64,000 nt of DNA, taken from the NCBI RefSeq assembly GCF_905147045.1, contig NC_065902.1, positions 7,509,377-7,573,376 on the forward strand. Reading direction: 5' to 3'. This document shows, one piece after another, positions 1 to 11,485 of the stretch. The notes below the pieces were generated by a model, which saw only the letters and a list, made by a program, of their open reading frames with translations, was not told the DNA's origin and made no database searches. This DNA is from Nymphalis io. Taxonomy: Eukaryota > Arthropoda > Insecta > Lepidoptera > Nymphalidae. A program made the translations under genes and the position numbers. Position 1 is the first letter of the stretch. Every line of letters starts with the position of its first letter.

Positions 1-2252
1 TATCCAAATATGAATGCTAACCACGAAAACGCCATTTCTATAATAATTAGTGGAAAATTTTAATATTTGCGTCACGGTGATCTCAATTATTACTCCAGCG
101 TTGATGAGTGTCGATTGATGAAACCATTACTACTTTTATGAAACTTTCTTAATTACAAGCTTAAATAATTGGTAGGTTATTTTGAGCTATTTGTTCTAAG
201 TATTTAGTTCGTCGAGATTATATTATTTAGTATATCTAATCTTGTTATATGTTTAATGACATTCAAAATATCTTGTGGATATCTAGTGATATACACATAC
301 AATAATACAATAAAGTCAAAACTCAAAAATCTTAATTCAATATAGAAGCATAACACTTTCTTATTGATTGCCAAAGAATGTTACAATGGTTCAGAAAGAA
401 ACACCTCAGAACTGAGAAGAACACGCGAAAGAAATTCAGGCACACTTAATTATTAAGCGGTCTCAAAAAAACTAACTCAAAAAAAGTTTTATTATATCTG
501 TAGTTTTAATAGTATGTAAAGATAGGATAATGTATTGTTCAAAACCCTTGAAAAGCTAATGCTTGAATCATAATCACAAGGAATTATATAGTAGTCATAA
601 GGCAGGTCAGCTTTGCTACATAATACAAAGGGCAGTTAGATTAACGTTGCGATGTATGTGTACTAGCATAATTTCAAATTAACCTTCTAAGACCATTGAA
701 AATCCGATTATCTACAGACTTAGAACGCACACTCACGCATATATACAGATACACACACACAATGTTTGGACTAATTTATGTTAATTAGTAGTCAGGACTG
801 TATGTAGATTTTTATTATAATATGACTAGGTATCCTAACTCTCAATTGTAATAAAAGCCCTTTACGTTTTATATATCATTTTAAATAATTAAGAAAGCTT
901 AGAATAAATATTAATTTAGTTTTTATGTTAATATTACGTTTATATAACTAATTAATTTTACACATTTTATACGACATTATAAGCAATGGTGTAAATTACC
1001 AAAAATAAAAAATTGTTTTAATTTATTGGACACCTAATTACATATTGTATAGACCGAACCGGTGTCTTCTTGTTATTTATGAGGGATATGTAATATTATG
1101 ATTGGGCGTGCTACAGTTCGCAAATTTACTAACCGTATTCATATTGTACATTAACTATACGTATTTTTTTGTATTTATATAAATTATTTTATTATATTTA
1201 TGCAAAAAATTTAATCTTGAATATTTATATATTTCTACAAATCACTGAAATGCATAAATTATTCAAAACACGAATACTTGGCAACGGTAGAATTTATAAT
1301 TATAATTCATCAAAATTAATACAGATGGCAAATAATTTACACGAAATAATGATATGCAGACCGTTTTATTTCAAAAATGCTAATTCAAATAATTGCGTCT
1401 AAAAATAGACACCTGTATATTGTATAGCTTGGTTTTATGAACACAAATTATATTATAAAAATATGTAGATACAGCAAGGATCATACCGCGAGAATTAATT
1501 CCTAAAATTCTTCTTCTTTCTTATAAAATGTTGAATATATTTATCATTTATTTAAATTTATTTGCAGCCCTTAGGGCTTAAAGATAATACAATAATGAGC
1601 TTAGTGCTTGTCTGTATATTGTCGTTGTGTTTAAAGGTAATAATGTAAATAAGATAATAAAATCCTTAAAAAATCGTGAGTGAGTGACACAGACACAAAA
1701 TGGTAAATACTGGAGCCGCCGCGGAAAAAGCTGAAGCGAACAAACGTTACAAATATTCGTCTTATTCCACCTGAAGTTCTATCATTTAGTATTTATTTAT
1801 AATAAAATAAGTGACTTAACTAGTCACTACATTAAGAGCACATCATAAATAATGAAAAAAGTACCACATAGGGCCTTTTCGACGACGTTACGTTGGTTTT
1901 TTAGAATTAGTCCATATGTACAAGCGTCATTAATTAAAAAAAATAAACATACAAACTCTGTATTTATAATATTTTAAAATAAAATACAGAGCAGACAGAA
2001 AATTTTTCTTTATTTGTTTTAGATACAATATACAAAGTTATAATGTATATGCATACATTCATAAATATATGGTAAAGAATAAATTTCACTTTCAAATGTA
2101 ATTTCCAATTCAATGAATTATAAAGTATTTTTAAAGCTCGTCGTCATATATGCATAAATCATATCTATGTATGATTTCTTTTTCTTGATTATATTGATAG
2201 TTACAAACATATTTAAAATCAAAAGGGAAAAAATAGTCTTCACATTATATAG
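1..2252. other. AT-rich intergenic DNA, no gene seen
   Basis: No spliced or long open reading frame stands out. Short reading frames here (for example 1169-1402) have low-complexity AT-rich composition and no family resemblance. A small CA run lies near 750-765. The only recognisable item is a possible LINE scrap near 1680-1790, listed separately. Confidence 0.6.
1679..1790 (+). mobile_element. Possible scrap of a LINE ORF C-terminus
   Basis: A short reading frame with ATG at 1700 reads MVNTGAAAEKAEANKRYKYS and stops soon after. The alanine/lysine-rich NTGAAAEKAEANKRYKY wording resembles, from memory, a conserved tail found near the end of a widespread lepidopteran reverse-transcriptase ORF. 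The stretch is much more GC-rich than its surroundings, which fits an insertion remnant. It is too short to classify, and it could be chance. Confidence 0.3.
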
Positions 2253-2503
2253 TCTCATCAGATATTCTACCGCAAAACAGCAATACTTGATATTGTTGTG
2301 TTCCGGTTTGAAGGGTGAGTGAGCCAGTGTAATTACAGGTACAAGGGACATAAAATCTTAGTTCCCAAGATTGGTGGCGCATTGGCTATAAGCGATGGTT
2401 GACATTTCTTACAATGCCAATGTCTAAGGGCGTTTGGTGACCACTTACCATCAGGTGGCCCATATACTCGTCCACCTTCCTATTCTATAAAAAAAAAAAA
2501 AAA
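2253..2503 (+). repeat. A-tailed non-autonomous retroelement, copy B1
   Basis: This is one of at least six recognisable copies in the window of a roughly 290 bp element. The family carries a conserved block around ATTCTACCGCAAAACAGCA, another around GGGTGAGTGAGCCAGTGT, and a 3' block ending CCTATTCTATAAAA. This copy ends in about 14 A residues, showing plus orientation. Its first 40 bp or so are missing. It has no coding capacity. I recognise it as a common lepidopteran SINE-like repeat but cannot assign the partner LINE. Confidence 0.8.
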
Positions 2504-3382
2504 CATTGGTCGACTTTCGGTCTCCTGACAAAAAGCTATACGCAGAAGATATTGTAGCGCACAGGCTGCTACTCAGATTATTTTTGCCAGAAAATCTCAA
2601 TATTTTTTTTCGAGCTGAACTGGCCTTTGAGCCAACATTTCAGGATCTGTAGCCCTACGCTTTAAAAAAACCGATAAGACGACACCTAACATTTTAACTG
2701 TAACAAAAATTATAAATTAAATTCATAAGTCAATCGTGTTATCTAAACTGTGTACTATTAAAAGTAAAATATAAAAAGAAATACTAAGTTCAAATTATAC
2801 ATTACATTCAAATTTATCTCCAACTAGTTAAAGAAATTTCGCGAGGCTTATAGTGAATACAGTTCTTGTGCCGCTGCACCAATTTAGCAATTTGGGCACT
2901 GCTGAGTGGGCAATTTGAGCTTTCGGTACTGCAAAGTGGTTACCAAAATTTATCCTCCTCATGGTTTACCCCCCTTTACCAAAAGGGGGTTTTCTGATAG
3001 TAGGCTAAAATGAATTTTGCTAAGCTGTTAAATCTAACAGATTTCTTGTTTTTCTTTGCTAAATTTTCCTACCATAACACCGTACATTTTTGGCATTATC
3101 CTCTGCGTATCATAAGTGCCATTGAAACCGTCTCTGTATGCATTCTAGTCTCAAGTAATGAGCAGCATAATATGTTCGCCACACCGTACTTCAGTATATA
3201 TTCTAAATTGGAACAAACAAGGTTGCTATATAAATTTATTATTGATTTGTTCGTTCGAAAATTATGCTATTTCTCAAAAATACCAACATTTTTGTATAGA
3301 TAAAATTTTCAATATGAATTACAAATGTTAATTTTCGGTTCACTACTAGCTACTTCCGTTGAGCTTTCTTGAAGTAATAATA
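2504..3382. other. Intergenic, nothing identified
   Basis: This is AT-rich sequence between two retroelements. A 97-codon open frame at 3010-3303 is hydrophobic and aromatic-rich but matches no family I know and has no splice or promoter context. I do not call it a gene. Confidence 0.5.
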
Positions 3383-3637
3383 ATAATGTCCTCCAGACCG
3401 ATTTCGGGCACGGCGGCCAATCTCAAGAGAGATTAGTTAACTGCGCAGTGTGTGTGCGCAAACGCAGTGCACTGTCTATTCCCTAACTCTCATAATCCGA
3501 TGAGACGGTAATCCGGCACGACCGGAAAGAGTTCAGGCGCAAGACCCACTAACTTTTTATTGGGCCGACCTGGGAATTCAACACAGGACCTCCGGGTATG
3601 TGGCCTTACATCAAGCCACAAGACAACGAGGCCATCA
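3383..3637 (-). repeat. tRNA-derived SINE, family C, near full length
   Basis: Read on the minus strand, the element starts with a tRNA-like head (GGCCTCGTTGTCTTGTGGC, then a degenerate B box around GTCCTGTGTTGAATTCCC). It continues through CGCCTGAACTCTTTCCGGTCG and ends in the block around ACACTGCGCAGTTAACTAATC. The same order of blocks occurs at 34932-35165 on the plus strand and partly at 4768-4862. The head indicates RNA polymerase III ancestry, but mutations in the B box suggest an inactive copy. Confidence 0.75.
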
Positions 3638-5034
3638 AACGTAAATTTACGTTTCTTGACATAGGTATGTTGTGTTATGTTTGCCAGTGAACTTTATACA
3701 AGAGCATTTTTAGCATTAAGCTTCACGTCATTTATCTCGCGACAACTGATTACTCGATCCAAATCTCTTTGAAGTAGGATAGAGTCATTACTTAATTACA
3801 ATGAGAGTTAAAAGCTTTTTAGCTTCGTTTAAGGATATACATATCTAAAATACATAAGTACATTATCATAAATATATCTGATTCGTAAGGCTTAATCAGA
3901 TCATCAATCGATTTTACTTAAAATCGATATAATAACAATAATTTTATTTCATCGATGACTATACTGTTAGATATTCTAGAGTAAATCAGTTCGATATGTA
4001 ACGATAACGATATTGCTTAATATCAAATATATAATATGAAAATATTACATTTTGATCGTTATTAATTATTCATTCTTATTGTAGGTATTCATATAACATA
4101 ATCAAAAAGTGGAAATGCGAAAAGCCCAAACAAAAACTTTTGCCGCGCTGCTTATGACGAATTTGCCGCTTTTTACGTTGTTTGAGTCAATTCTATTATC
4201 TAGAGTGCTCTTGAGATTTAATAACCGCACTTGACACGGAGTGCGATACAAATCTGTATTCGAAAGCTATATGCTGCCGAATGATGTCATGGACATTGCG
4301 TCAATAGATAGATATAGGGAGGAACAGTTGATATGTACGCGGAAGTTTCCTAAAGATGGCACTGCGCTGTAACGGTAGTCATTATGAATAATACTATAAA
4401 TTTCTAAAATACGACGCTAAAATATATAAATAGTTCAAACGATGAAAGATGAAATGTTCAAATTTAATCTTTTATTTTTCAAGTAAATATATAATTGTAT
4501 TTTTTTAATTATTTCTTTTTGCCATTTCTATTTGCAAGATATAATACCCCGCCTATTTGTCCCCACTGGTGACAGAAAGGCTTGTTCGTTTTTTGCTCAG
4601 AAAATTGGATTTACAATTAAATGGGAAAATCATCCTTGACATCATTTCATGCAGTTATGATTTGTACGATTTTTATTTTTATTAACGAATATCCACTAAA
4701 TATCCACTAATACAGTAAATTATTAAAATAATAGTGAAAAAAAATAGTTTTTCAAATTTCGGCTATGATGGCTGATCTTGAGTACAACAGCGGAGGGGAT
4801 ATAAGTGTGTGTGTGCAAGCACAGGTGCATTCCCTATTCTCTAGCTGTCATAATCTAATCACTCATGTTATGTTGTGCTATTTTAATAGTAGAATAAATA
4901 AAGGGCAATATTGCATGATCTAATATCTAATTGATATATTGTAAACGTGCTCTATTTTGAACAAACGAGCTCTTTTGAAATAATCAATCTTCATATTATT
5001 CAGATCAACTAATAAATCTAATACTTACAGTAAC
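3638..5034. other. Intergenic with SINE scraps
   Basis: No gene was seen. 4768-4862 is a minus-strand fragment of SINE family C, sharing the GTGTGTGTGC / GCATTCCCTATTCTCTAG section. Around 4565-4610 lies a short sequence, ACTGGTGACAGAAAGGCTTG and following, which recurs in diverged form near 6979-7010. Confidence 0.55.
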
Positions 5035-5255
5035 AGTAACAGTAATAGCCGGTTAATGTCTCACTGCTGGGCTAAGGCCTCCACTCCCTTTTGAGGAGAA
5101 GGTTTGGAGCTTATTCCACCACGCTGCTCGAATGCGGGTTGGTAGAATACACATGTGGCATAATGTCAATGAAATTAGACACATACAGGTTTCCTCACAA
5201 TGTTTTCCTTCACCGTCAAGCACGAGATGAATTATAAACACAAATTAAGCACATG
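5035..5255 (-). repeat. SINE family A, truncated copy A2
   Basis: The body of the window's commonest tRNA-derived SINE is read on the minus strand. It runs from the region after the tRNA head (CATGTGCTTAATTTGTGTTTATAA) through GAAGGAAAACATTGTGAGGAAAC to the terminal CAGCAGTGAGACATTAACCGG. The tRNA-like head itself is missing, so this copy is 5' truncated. Confidence 0.75.
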
Positions 5256-5403
5256 TAAAATCTAATACTTAGGCCAGGTATATTAATTGAGCGGTATCTA
5301 AAATTATACGAATCCAAATGAACTTTATTCAAATTTACCCAATGACTATGTATAAGCGTTATATATAGTAATTAATATTTTTTGTCCACTTTTCTTTTTT
5401 TTT

Positions 5404-5645
5404 GCCACCACCGCCCATTGACATTGGCGAGGTAAAATATAATAACCATTCCTTACCTCACCAATGCACCACCAACCTTGGGAACTGAGATGTTATGTCC
5501 CTTGTGCCTGTGATTAGATTGGCTCACTCACCCTTCCCGAATACCCAAACGGGAACGCAATAAAACTACGTATTGCTGTATAGCGGCATAATATGTGATG
5601 AGGGGGCGGTACCTTCATGGGCCTGCACTAAGCCCTACCACTACC
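5404..5645 (-). repeat. A-tailed non-autonomous retroelement, diverged copy B7
   Basis: A minus-strand copy of the family seen at 23628-23926, recognisable by TTGGGAACTGAGATGTTATG, GGCTCACTCACCCTTC and CACTAAGCCCTACCAC in the plus-strand reading. It is more diverged than the 23.6 and 32.7 kb copies, with internal substitutions and indels, so it is probably older. Confidence 0.65.
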
Positions 5646-6540
5646 CCTATTGTGAAGACGCAATTTATATTTCAGAACGAGACGATCAATCATTATAAAA
5701 AAAGTCTGTTTAGATCTAATCTGTTTAGCATGCTGTTTTCGCCCGATTAAAAGGAAGTTACATATCAATATTACTATAATTTATAAAAAAAATATAAAAA
5801 AACCCCATATCCAAAATAACCTTTAAAAAGTAAAAATCAAATGTGTTTGTTGTTCCTTTATTATAATTAACTAGTATTTCAATACAAGCGTCATCGTGTG
5901 TGTGAGTTGGTTGATTAAACCCCTAAGAACTTATTCGATCACACCAGGTTTCAAATTAAAAAAAAACACATCAAAATCGTCCAGTCCATTCGTTTTGGAT
6001 ACACACAGTAAACATTACATCCCTCTTTTTACGTCGAAGTTTAAAAATATGTATTGTTTTTAACAATTGAAAATGAAAATATTTCAGAAATTTATTCTTG
6101 ATATAATCTCTGTGTAATTTAAACTTATTCGTGCATATTTTTATCAAGGCGATTTAAAGTTATGTAACTAAGTTGAGCATTTAAAACTTTGTATACTTAG
6201 ATAAAGTTTATGCATCAAATTTTAGCAAAGTAGCCTGCTGAATGTAGATGGCATTGGATTCACGTTAAATATAACTTTCCGCAATCTCATTAAACGTGTT
6301 CAGATGCAACTTTAAGGATTTATTGCTTTGGTTCTAATGTACACTGAGATTGAGAAAATAAATTATCTAAACCTATTTTAGTACAGCGTATAAAATTAAC
6401 AATTATTTCACAGACATTCGATTTCTATGATATGAGTAAATCTATATAATTATAATATATAAATGGAGGTTGCTTACATGTTTGCGAATATTAGACTGCG
6501 TTTGACTATGAAAGTGATTACGATGAACGTTGCCATATGT
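5646..6540. other. Intergenic, nothing identified apart from a short scrap
   Basis: No gene was seen. Around 5968-6020 the wording AAAATCGTCCAGTCCATTCG resembles a motif I associate with abundant lepidopteran repeats, but the piece is too short to classify. Confidence 0.45.
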
Positions 6541-6808
6541 CCCTGAGGAGGACGGCACTGCCGTAAGCACTAGCGAGGAGTGCAAGATAACCTCCATCCC
6601 CTGAGGAGAGCTCCGCCGAGCCACGAGCGGAGCACAGCACGGGAGGAGCTGCGGATGCTTTATATCAACACGATCCCGCAGCCTCTCCGATCCGTGCCGA
6701 AAACGGCCATCGCAGTGGTTTTAGTGGATAAGAATCCAATATAACCCGATCCCTCCCCCCCTAAGGGAACCGGAAACCTTTTGAAGGTTTCCACTGCGTA
6801 AAAAAAAT
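6541..6808 (+). mobile_element. R1-like LINE, 3'-end fragment
   Basis: A GC-rich 3' end of a non-LTR retrotransposon in plus orientation, closing with a short A tail at 6800-6808. It shares the block GAGCTCCGCCGAGCCACGAG, and the sequence on to GGATGC.TTATATCAACAC, with the minus-strand element at 18350-18958, so both derive from one family. The block CATCGCAGTGGTTTTAGTGG is typical, from memory, of the 3' untranslated region of R1-clade elements. No open frame survives. It is 5' truncated. Confidence 0.65.
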
Positions 6809-7190
6809 ATGTGTACATATGTATTGCATGGACAATGTTTTATTAATCACTTGATTCTTACTCAGCGCTGGTTTTTATTAGAATTTGCTATTGTTCATAT
6901 TATCATTATCATTTTGGATTATTGAGTTATAATAAAACTTATATAATGAACACTTAAACTCCCAGCTTCATTATGGCTACTGGTGACAGAAAAGCTTATT
7001 CGTTTTTCAGAATTACTAATAATGAATTCACAGCTCTAATAATAATAAGATTAAGCTCACAATTCATTTACCATCAATATGAATAATATAAAAAAGTAAC
7101 TTTATTATGTACGCCTGTTATAGATATGCATATTGGATAATATCGTGATGTATCTTATTTTCTCAGTCTTATTGTGTTTTAGCCGAGATG
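6809..7190. other. Intergenic, nothing identified
   Basis: AT-rich sequence without a supportable feature. It contains, near 6979-7010, the second copy of the CTGGTGACAGAAA... motif also present near 4567. Confidence 0.5.
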
Positions 7191-7478
7191 GACTGGTAGT
7201 AAGAATGCGTAAATCTTAACCGATGATCGTGGGTTCAAACCCGGGCAAGCACCACTAAATTTTTATGTGCTTAATTTGTGATTATAATTCATCTAGTGTT
7301 TGACGGCGAAGGAAAACATCGTCAGGAAGCCTGCATGTGTCTAATTTAACTGAAATTCTGCCACATGTGTATTCCATCAACCCGCATTGGAGCAGCGTGG
7401 TGGAACAATCTGCAAACCTTCTCCTTAAAAGGGAGAGGAGGCCTTAGCCCAGCAGTGGGACATTCACAGGCTGTTACT
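7191..7478 (+). repeat. SINE family A, near full-length copy A1
   Basis: A tRNA-derived SINE, the best copy in the window. The tRNA-like head starts at AGCCGAGATGG and contains a clear B box, GGGTTCAAACCC, at 7231-7242. The body follows: CATGTGTCTAATTTAACTG, ATTCTGCCACATGTGTATTC, GGAGCAGCGTGGTGGAA. It ends at CAGCAGTGGGACATTCACAGG CTGTTAC. The head shows that the family was transcribed by RNA polymerase III. It is not a tRNA gene, because there is no acceptor stem or anticodon arm that pairs properly. Confidence 0.85.
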
Positions 7479-7870
7479 ATTTTGTTTTAATATGCATATT
7501 GTCAGCATACAGCATATATAAATAAACTTTATCATGACGCAGTTTCATTTGCTACGCTAGTAGGTTGCTTTGAGCGCCCGTAAAATGGATTTGCATACGA
7601 TATTATAAAAAATGCAAGATAAGTATATACATAAACATCAGGAGGAATATTAGAATTATATGGATTTAATTTGAATTGATCAGGTATTAGTTTTTATTTT
7701 GTTTCTTTTATTGTTGCATTTAATCATTGTTGTAACTTGTGATTCATCGCGCTAATATAAAGTAATTTTAATTTAAAAAAGTATGTAATATTTACTTATA
7801 TTTCAAAAGTACCCGATGTGCAAAAGTAGTTAAGAATGAAAAGAAATACCTTTGAATATTCTAAACTATA
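7479..7870. other. Intergenic, nothing identified
   Basis: AT-rich sequence between a SINE and the 3' end of the Jockey-like retrotransposon. No gene or repeat could be recognised. Confidence 0.5.
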
Positions 7871-10800
7871 ATTTTTTTTTTATATGCGCCGGGATGGCAA
7901 TTGACTACTCCACCTGATGGTAAGTGGTAGTAGAGTCCAAACGCGACGACGGCCAGTACAGTCGGGAAGAATGTTCTGTACTAGCCGTCCCCGCCTTGCC
8001 GGCCCGCAAGATGCCTCTTCACGCCTCGTTTGAAGGAACCCGGGTTGTAAGAGGAGGAGAACACGTGAGCTGGTAAGGAATTCCATTTTTTGGTAGTGCG
8101 ACAAAGAAAGGAGTTGCCAAATTTCTTTGTACGCGATGAAATTGATGTCACAGTTAGGCGGTGACATCGAGAACCAGCTCGCGAAGACTTAAGAAGGAAG
8201 GGGGAAGCAAGAATTAGAGAGAATAATTCCTCAGAGCACTAGCCGTGATACAGTCGATAGAAAGCGATAAGTGCTGCTATTTCGCGTCGCAATTGTAAAG
8301 GTTCAAGGGTGTTTGTGACCTTTACGTCACCAATAATGCGTACTGCACGTCGCTGCAACCGGTCCAAGGCCTCCAGTAGGTACTTAGCGGAGCCATCCCA
8401 AAGGTGCGAACAATATTCAACGCAAGACCGTAACTGTGTTCTGTATAACAGGCACAGTTGTTGTGGCGTCAAAAAACGCCGCACCTTGTTCAGAACTCCG
8501 AGTTTCCGTGAAGCTGTTTTTATAATAGCCTCGATGTAATCCCTTGGACTAAGGTCGCAGCGAACGTCCATCCCCAGCATGGCGATTTTGCTTTGTATCA
8601 TCAGCGGTGTGCCACAGAGGGAGGGATGAGGGTAAAATGGTGACTTTTTCGCTGTGACAGCGCATACCTGTGTTTTCTTGGCATTAAACTCAACAAGATT
8701 ATCAGAACCCCATTCGGCGATGAGCTCTAACGTCCTATCGAGTTCAATGACAAGATTCTCCCGCCTCTCCTCAGTTTCCGCCCGCCCAGCCACTGCGCGT
8801 CCGTGGTATCCACCATGCACTGTACTATCGTCTGCATAGCAATGTATGTTCCCAAGAGAGAGCATATCATTGATATGCAAAAGAAAGAGTGTGGGAGATA
8901 GCACAGATCCCTGGGGGACCCCAGCATTCACTACATAGAATTGTGAAGCACAACCATCTACTAAAACACGAAGGCTACGCTTGAGTAGGGAGCTGGCAAT
9001 CCAGGTGCATAGCTGAGCAGGCAGACCATATGCCGGTAGCTTGGAGAGAAGACTTATGTGCCAGACCCTGTCGAAAGCCTTGGAGATATCGAGGCTGACA
9101 GCCAACGATTCTCCATGCTTGTCGATAGCTTCACCCCAGAGGTGTGTTACGTACGCTAGAAGATCACCTGTGGACCGTTTTGGTCGAAACCCGTACTGAC
9201 GATCATTAATTAGACAATGATCTTCTAGGTAATTTATCAGTTGGTTGTTTAGAATCCGTTCCATCACCTTACAAATTACTGAGGTGATAGCTATTGGCCG
9301 ATAATTTGCCGGGTCAGACCGATACCCTTTTTTGAGAACCGCTTGCACATTAGCTGTTCTCCAAGCCTCCGGCACACATCCCGCAGAGAGAGAAAGTTGA
9401 AACAGGCGCGTTAACACGGGAGACAGCTCCGCCGCGCATTTCTTCAGCACTATGGCTGGTATTCCATCGGGACCGCTAGCTTTCCGTATATCAAGTGATT
9501 GCAGCTCCGCACGCACATCACGTTGCCTGATTTTGATGTCAGGCATCGTGTGGCCACATGAAGGTATTGTTGGTGGCAGCGCACTACAATCATCGATCAC
9601 GGAGTTGTCGGCAAAGAGTTTAGCCAGGAGATCGGCTTTCTCCTGCGGATTGTGAGCTAGCGATCCGTCCGGATTTCTGAGCGGTGGTAGCGAAGGTTGG
9701 CAGAAATTGTTTTGCACAGACTTGTTCAGACGCCAGAAGCTACGGGAGCCCCTAGGATGCGAAATAAGGTCATGACCAATCTGTACAATGCGCTGTGCAT
9801 CCGCTCTCGTGTATGCCTTCCCACAGGATTTGGAATTTTTATTGTAGTTTGCTTTCAGTGAGTCAATGTTAGATGCCCCGCTAACGCAGCCGTTAATCCA
9901 CGCGCGATATGCCGCCTGCTTAGATGACACGGCGTCAGAACATTCACGTGTGAACCAACGGTTACGCGTACCCCTACTGATGAGATCTGATCTAGGAATA
10001 TAGTATTCCATTCCTAACATGATCTCATCAGCAACAGCAGCGGCACTAGCTGTCGGGTCATTACCACTGAAGCAACGTTCCTTCCAAGGGATTGACGCAT
10101 AGTAATCGCGCATACCGTCCCAATCTGCCGACTTATAGTGCCAAACGCGACGTTTGCATACCGCTGATGGCAGCTTGGCCTGTGGCACTTTGGTAGATAT
10201 AAGGCCGTGATCCGAAGAACCAAGTGGAGCTTGAACCACAACCTGATATTCCATCGGGTGAGAAGTCAGCAGAAGATCCAGTAGAGAAGACGCTTGCCCA
10301 TCAATGTCTGGGATCCTGGTGGGCTGATCAACCAGTTGGGTCAAGTCGTGTGTGAGAGCAAAAGCATGAGCAGTTCTTCCAGCATGGTCAGTTTTGAGGG
10401 ATTTCAACCATGATTCATGGTGAGCATTAAAATCCCCCAAAAACACCAATTCCGCGTTAGGAAACTGCTCTTACGCAGCATCTGCCACCCGACTAAGATG
10501 GTCAAATAATCGGCTTGTCTCCAAGTCACCATTGTGGGATCTGTAGAGGCATACGTAGACTCGACTCTGACGAACCAGGTCCACACGTACCACCAACATG
10601 GAGAAGGAGGGGTCCTCCAAATAGCGCAATCCGTGACAACAAACATCCGCCCTGACGAACAAGCATACTCCGGCTTTCGCTTTGAAAGATTCTTCAAGCA
10701 TGTAGCCGGGATAGTTAAGGTAGTTGGTGTCGGCAGGGCGGAGTATTTGTGTCTCCGTGAGAAACAACATTGCTGACCGTTCTGTCTCGAGATGGTGGTG

Positions 10801-11485
10801 GGCAGCGTTAAGGTTAGCGTGGAGTCCTCGGATGTTAAAGAATAAGTATGGTGGGGGTGTGCACCGCTGAACGACCGTTATTTCTTAGTTGCGCTACCAT
10901 TTGGAAAAATAAGGAAAAGAGACGTGAAGCGAGCGACGTATTGCCACGATAGGGTTGGGCAAAATATGGAGGCGTGTTTCCCCAAATGGTTGTCAAAAGG
11001 GAAAATATACTGATCCGCCGGACGAAAGGGTCCCCGAACCCCCCCGTAAGTGGCCGCCGGGACCCCACCTTCCGGTCACCAACCAGCACGACGGTCCACC
11101 CCGAGATTATGCGTGGCCTGGTGGGGCAGCCTCGCAAGTTGGTTAGGCACGCTCGGGCCCCTGTACTAAGCCACGGGCGGCCAGCGGAACAGCCGTTTCT
11201 TCAGGTCTCCCTGTCCGGCAGGTCAATACAGTTTCCCCCGGCATTGGTTCAACAGCCGTCTCCACTGGACCAACACTCATCGCGGCAATACTCGCTAGGG
11301 CACTGGCTGTACGCTGGCTGACCTCGAAACGCGGCTGCAAGCCACTTCACGAGTTTTTCACCATGCGTACGGTGGTAACAAGCCAGGCGGATGTTAGCAT
11401 CCTACCACCAGATGAGCAGATGGTCGCTCAGATATCCCTTAGTCGCCTCTTACGACACCCATGGGAAAGAGAGGGGCAGTGTAAT
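7871..11485 (-). mobile_element. Jockey/CR1-like non-LTR retrotransposon, nearly complete
   Basis: The element lies on the minus strand. Its 3' end is the T run at 7871-7880 (an A tail on the coding strand), preceded by a short GC-rich 3' UTR. ORF2 covers 7981-10884 and encodes an apurinic-type endonuclease plus reverse transcriptase. Upstream of ORF2 (10885-11485) the sequence stays GC-rich and contains, on the coding strand, GGGTGTCGTAAGAGGCGACT near 11440-11460, a phrase I recall from the 5' parts of many insect LINEs. I see no intact ORF1 there, so it is absent or decayed. The 5' boundary near 11485 is set only by the change in base composition. Two 5'-truncated relatives occur at 22250-22682 and 38522-38850. 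Confidence 0.85.
7981..10884 (-). pseudogene. Jockey-like ORF2 (endonuclease-reverse transcriptase), two in-frame stops
   Basis: One reading frame runs from about 10884 to a TAG at 7981-7983. It shows the endonuclease motifs NIRGLHANLN, LFLTETQ, VFLGDFNAHH and SSDHGLI, then the reverse transcriptase motifs SGPDGIP, NYRPIAITS, AVSLDISKAFDRVW, GVPQGSVLSPTLF and the catalytic CYADD. Two premature stops interrupt it. A TAA at 10471-10473 cuts the endonuclease just before GDFNAHH. A TAG at 8239-8241 follows YHG, where the copy at 22.6 kb has a GAG glutamate codon instead. After that second stop the frame stays open for 85 more codons with family-like sequence. There is no frameshift, so loss is recent. 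The true start codon is unknown; the first ATG of the frame is at 10770. Confidence 0.85.

Noticed and set aside
3010..3303. 97-codon open frame as a small gene
   Set aside because: Low-complexity hydrophobic sequence with no homology I recognise and no supporting context.
7191..7260. tRNA gene suggested by a B box
   Set aside because: The B box belongs to the head of a SINE with a recurring non-tRNA body; no cloverleaf with anticodon arm and acceptor stem can be formed.
7880..8167. 95-codon minus-strand open frame beside the Jockey-like element
   Set aside because: It is an out-of-frame shadow of the ORF2 C-terminus; the correct frame continues to the stop at 7981.
10835..11340. ORF1 of the Jockey-like element
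   Set aside because: The open frames here lack zinc-knuckle or other ORF1 features and are in different frames. The segment is treated as 5' UTR or decayed sequence.
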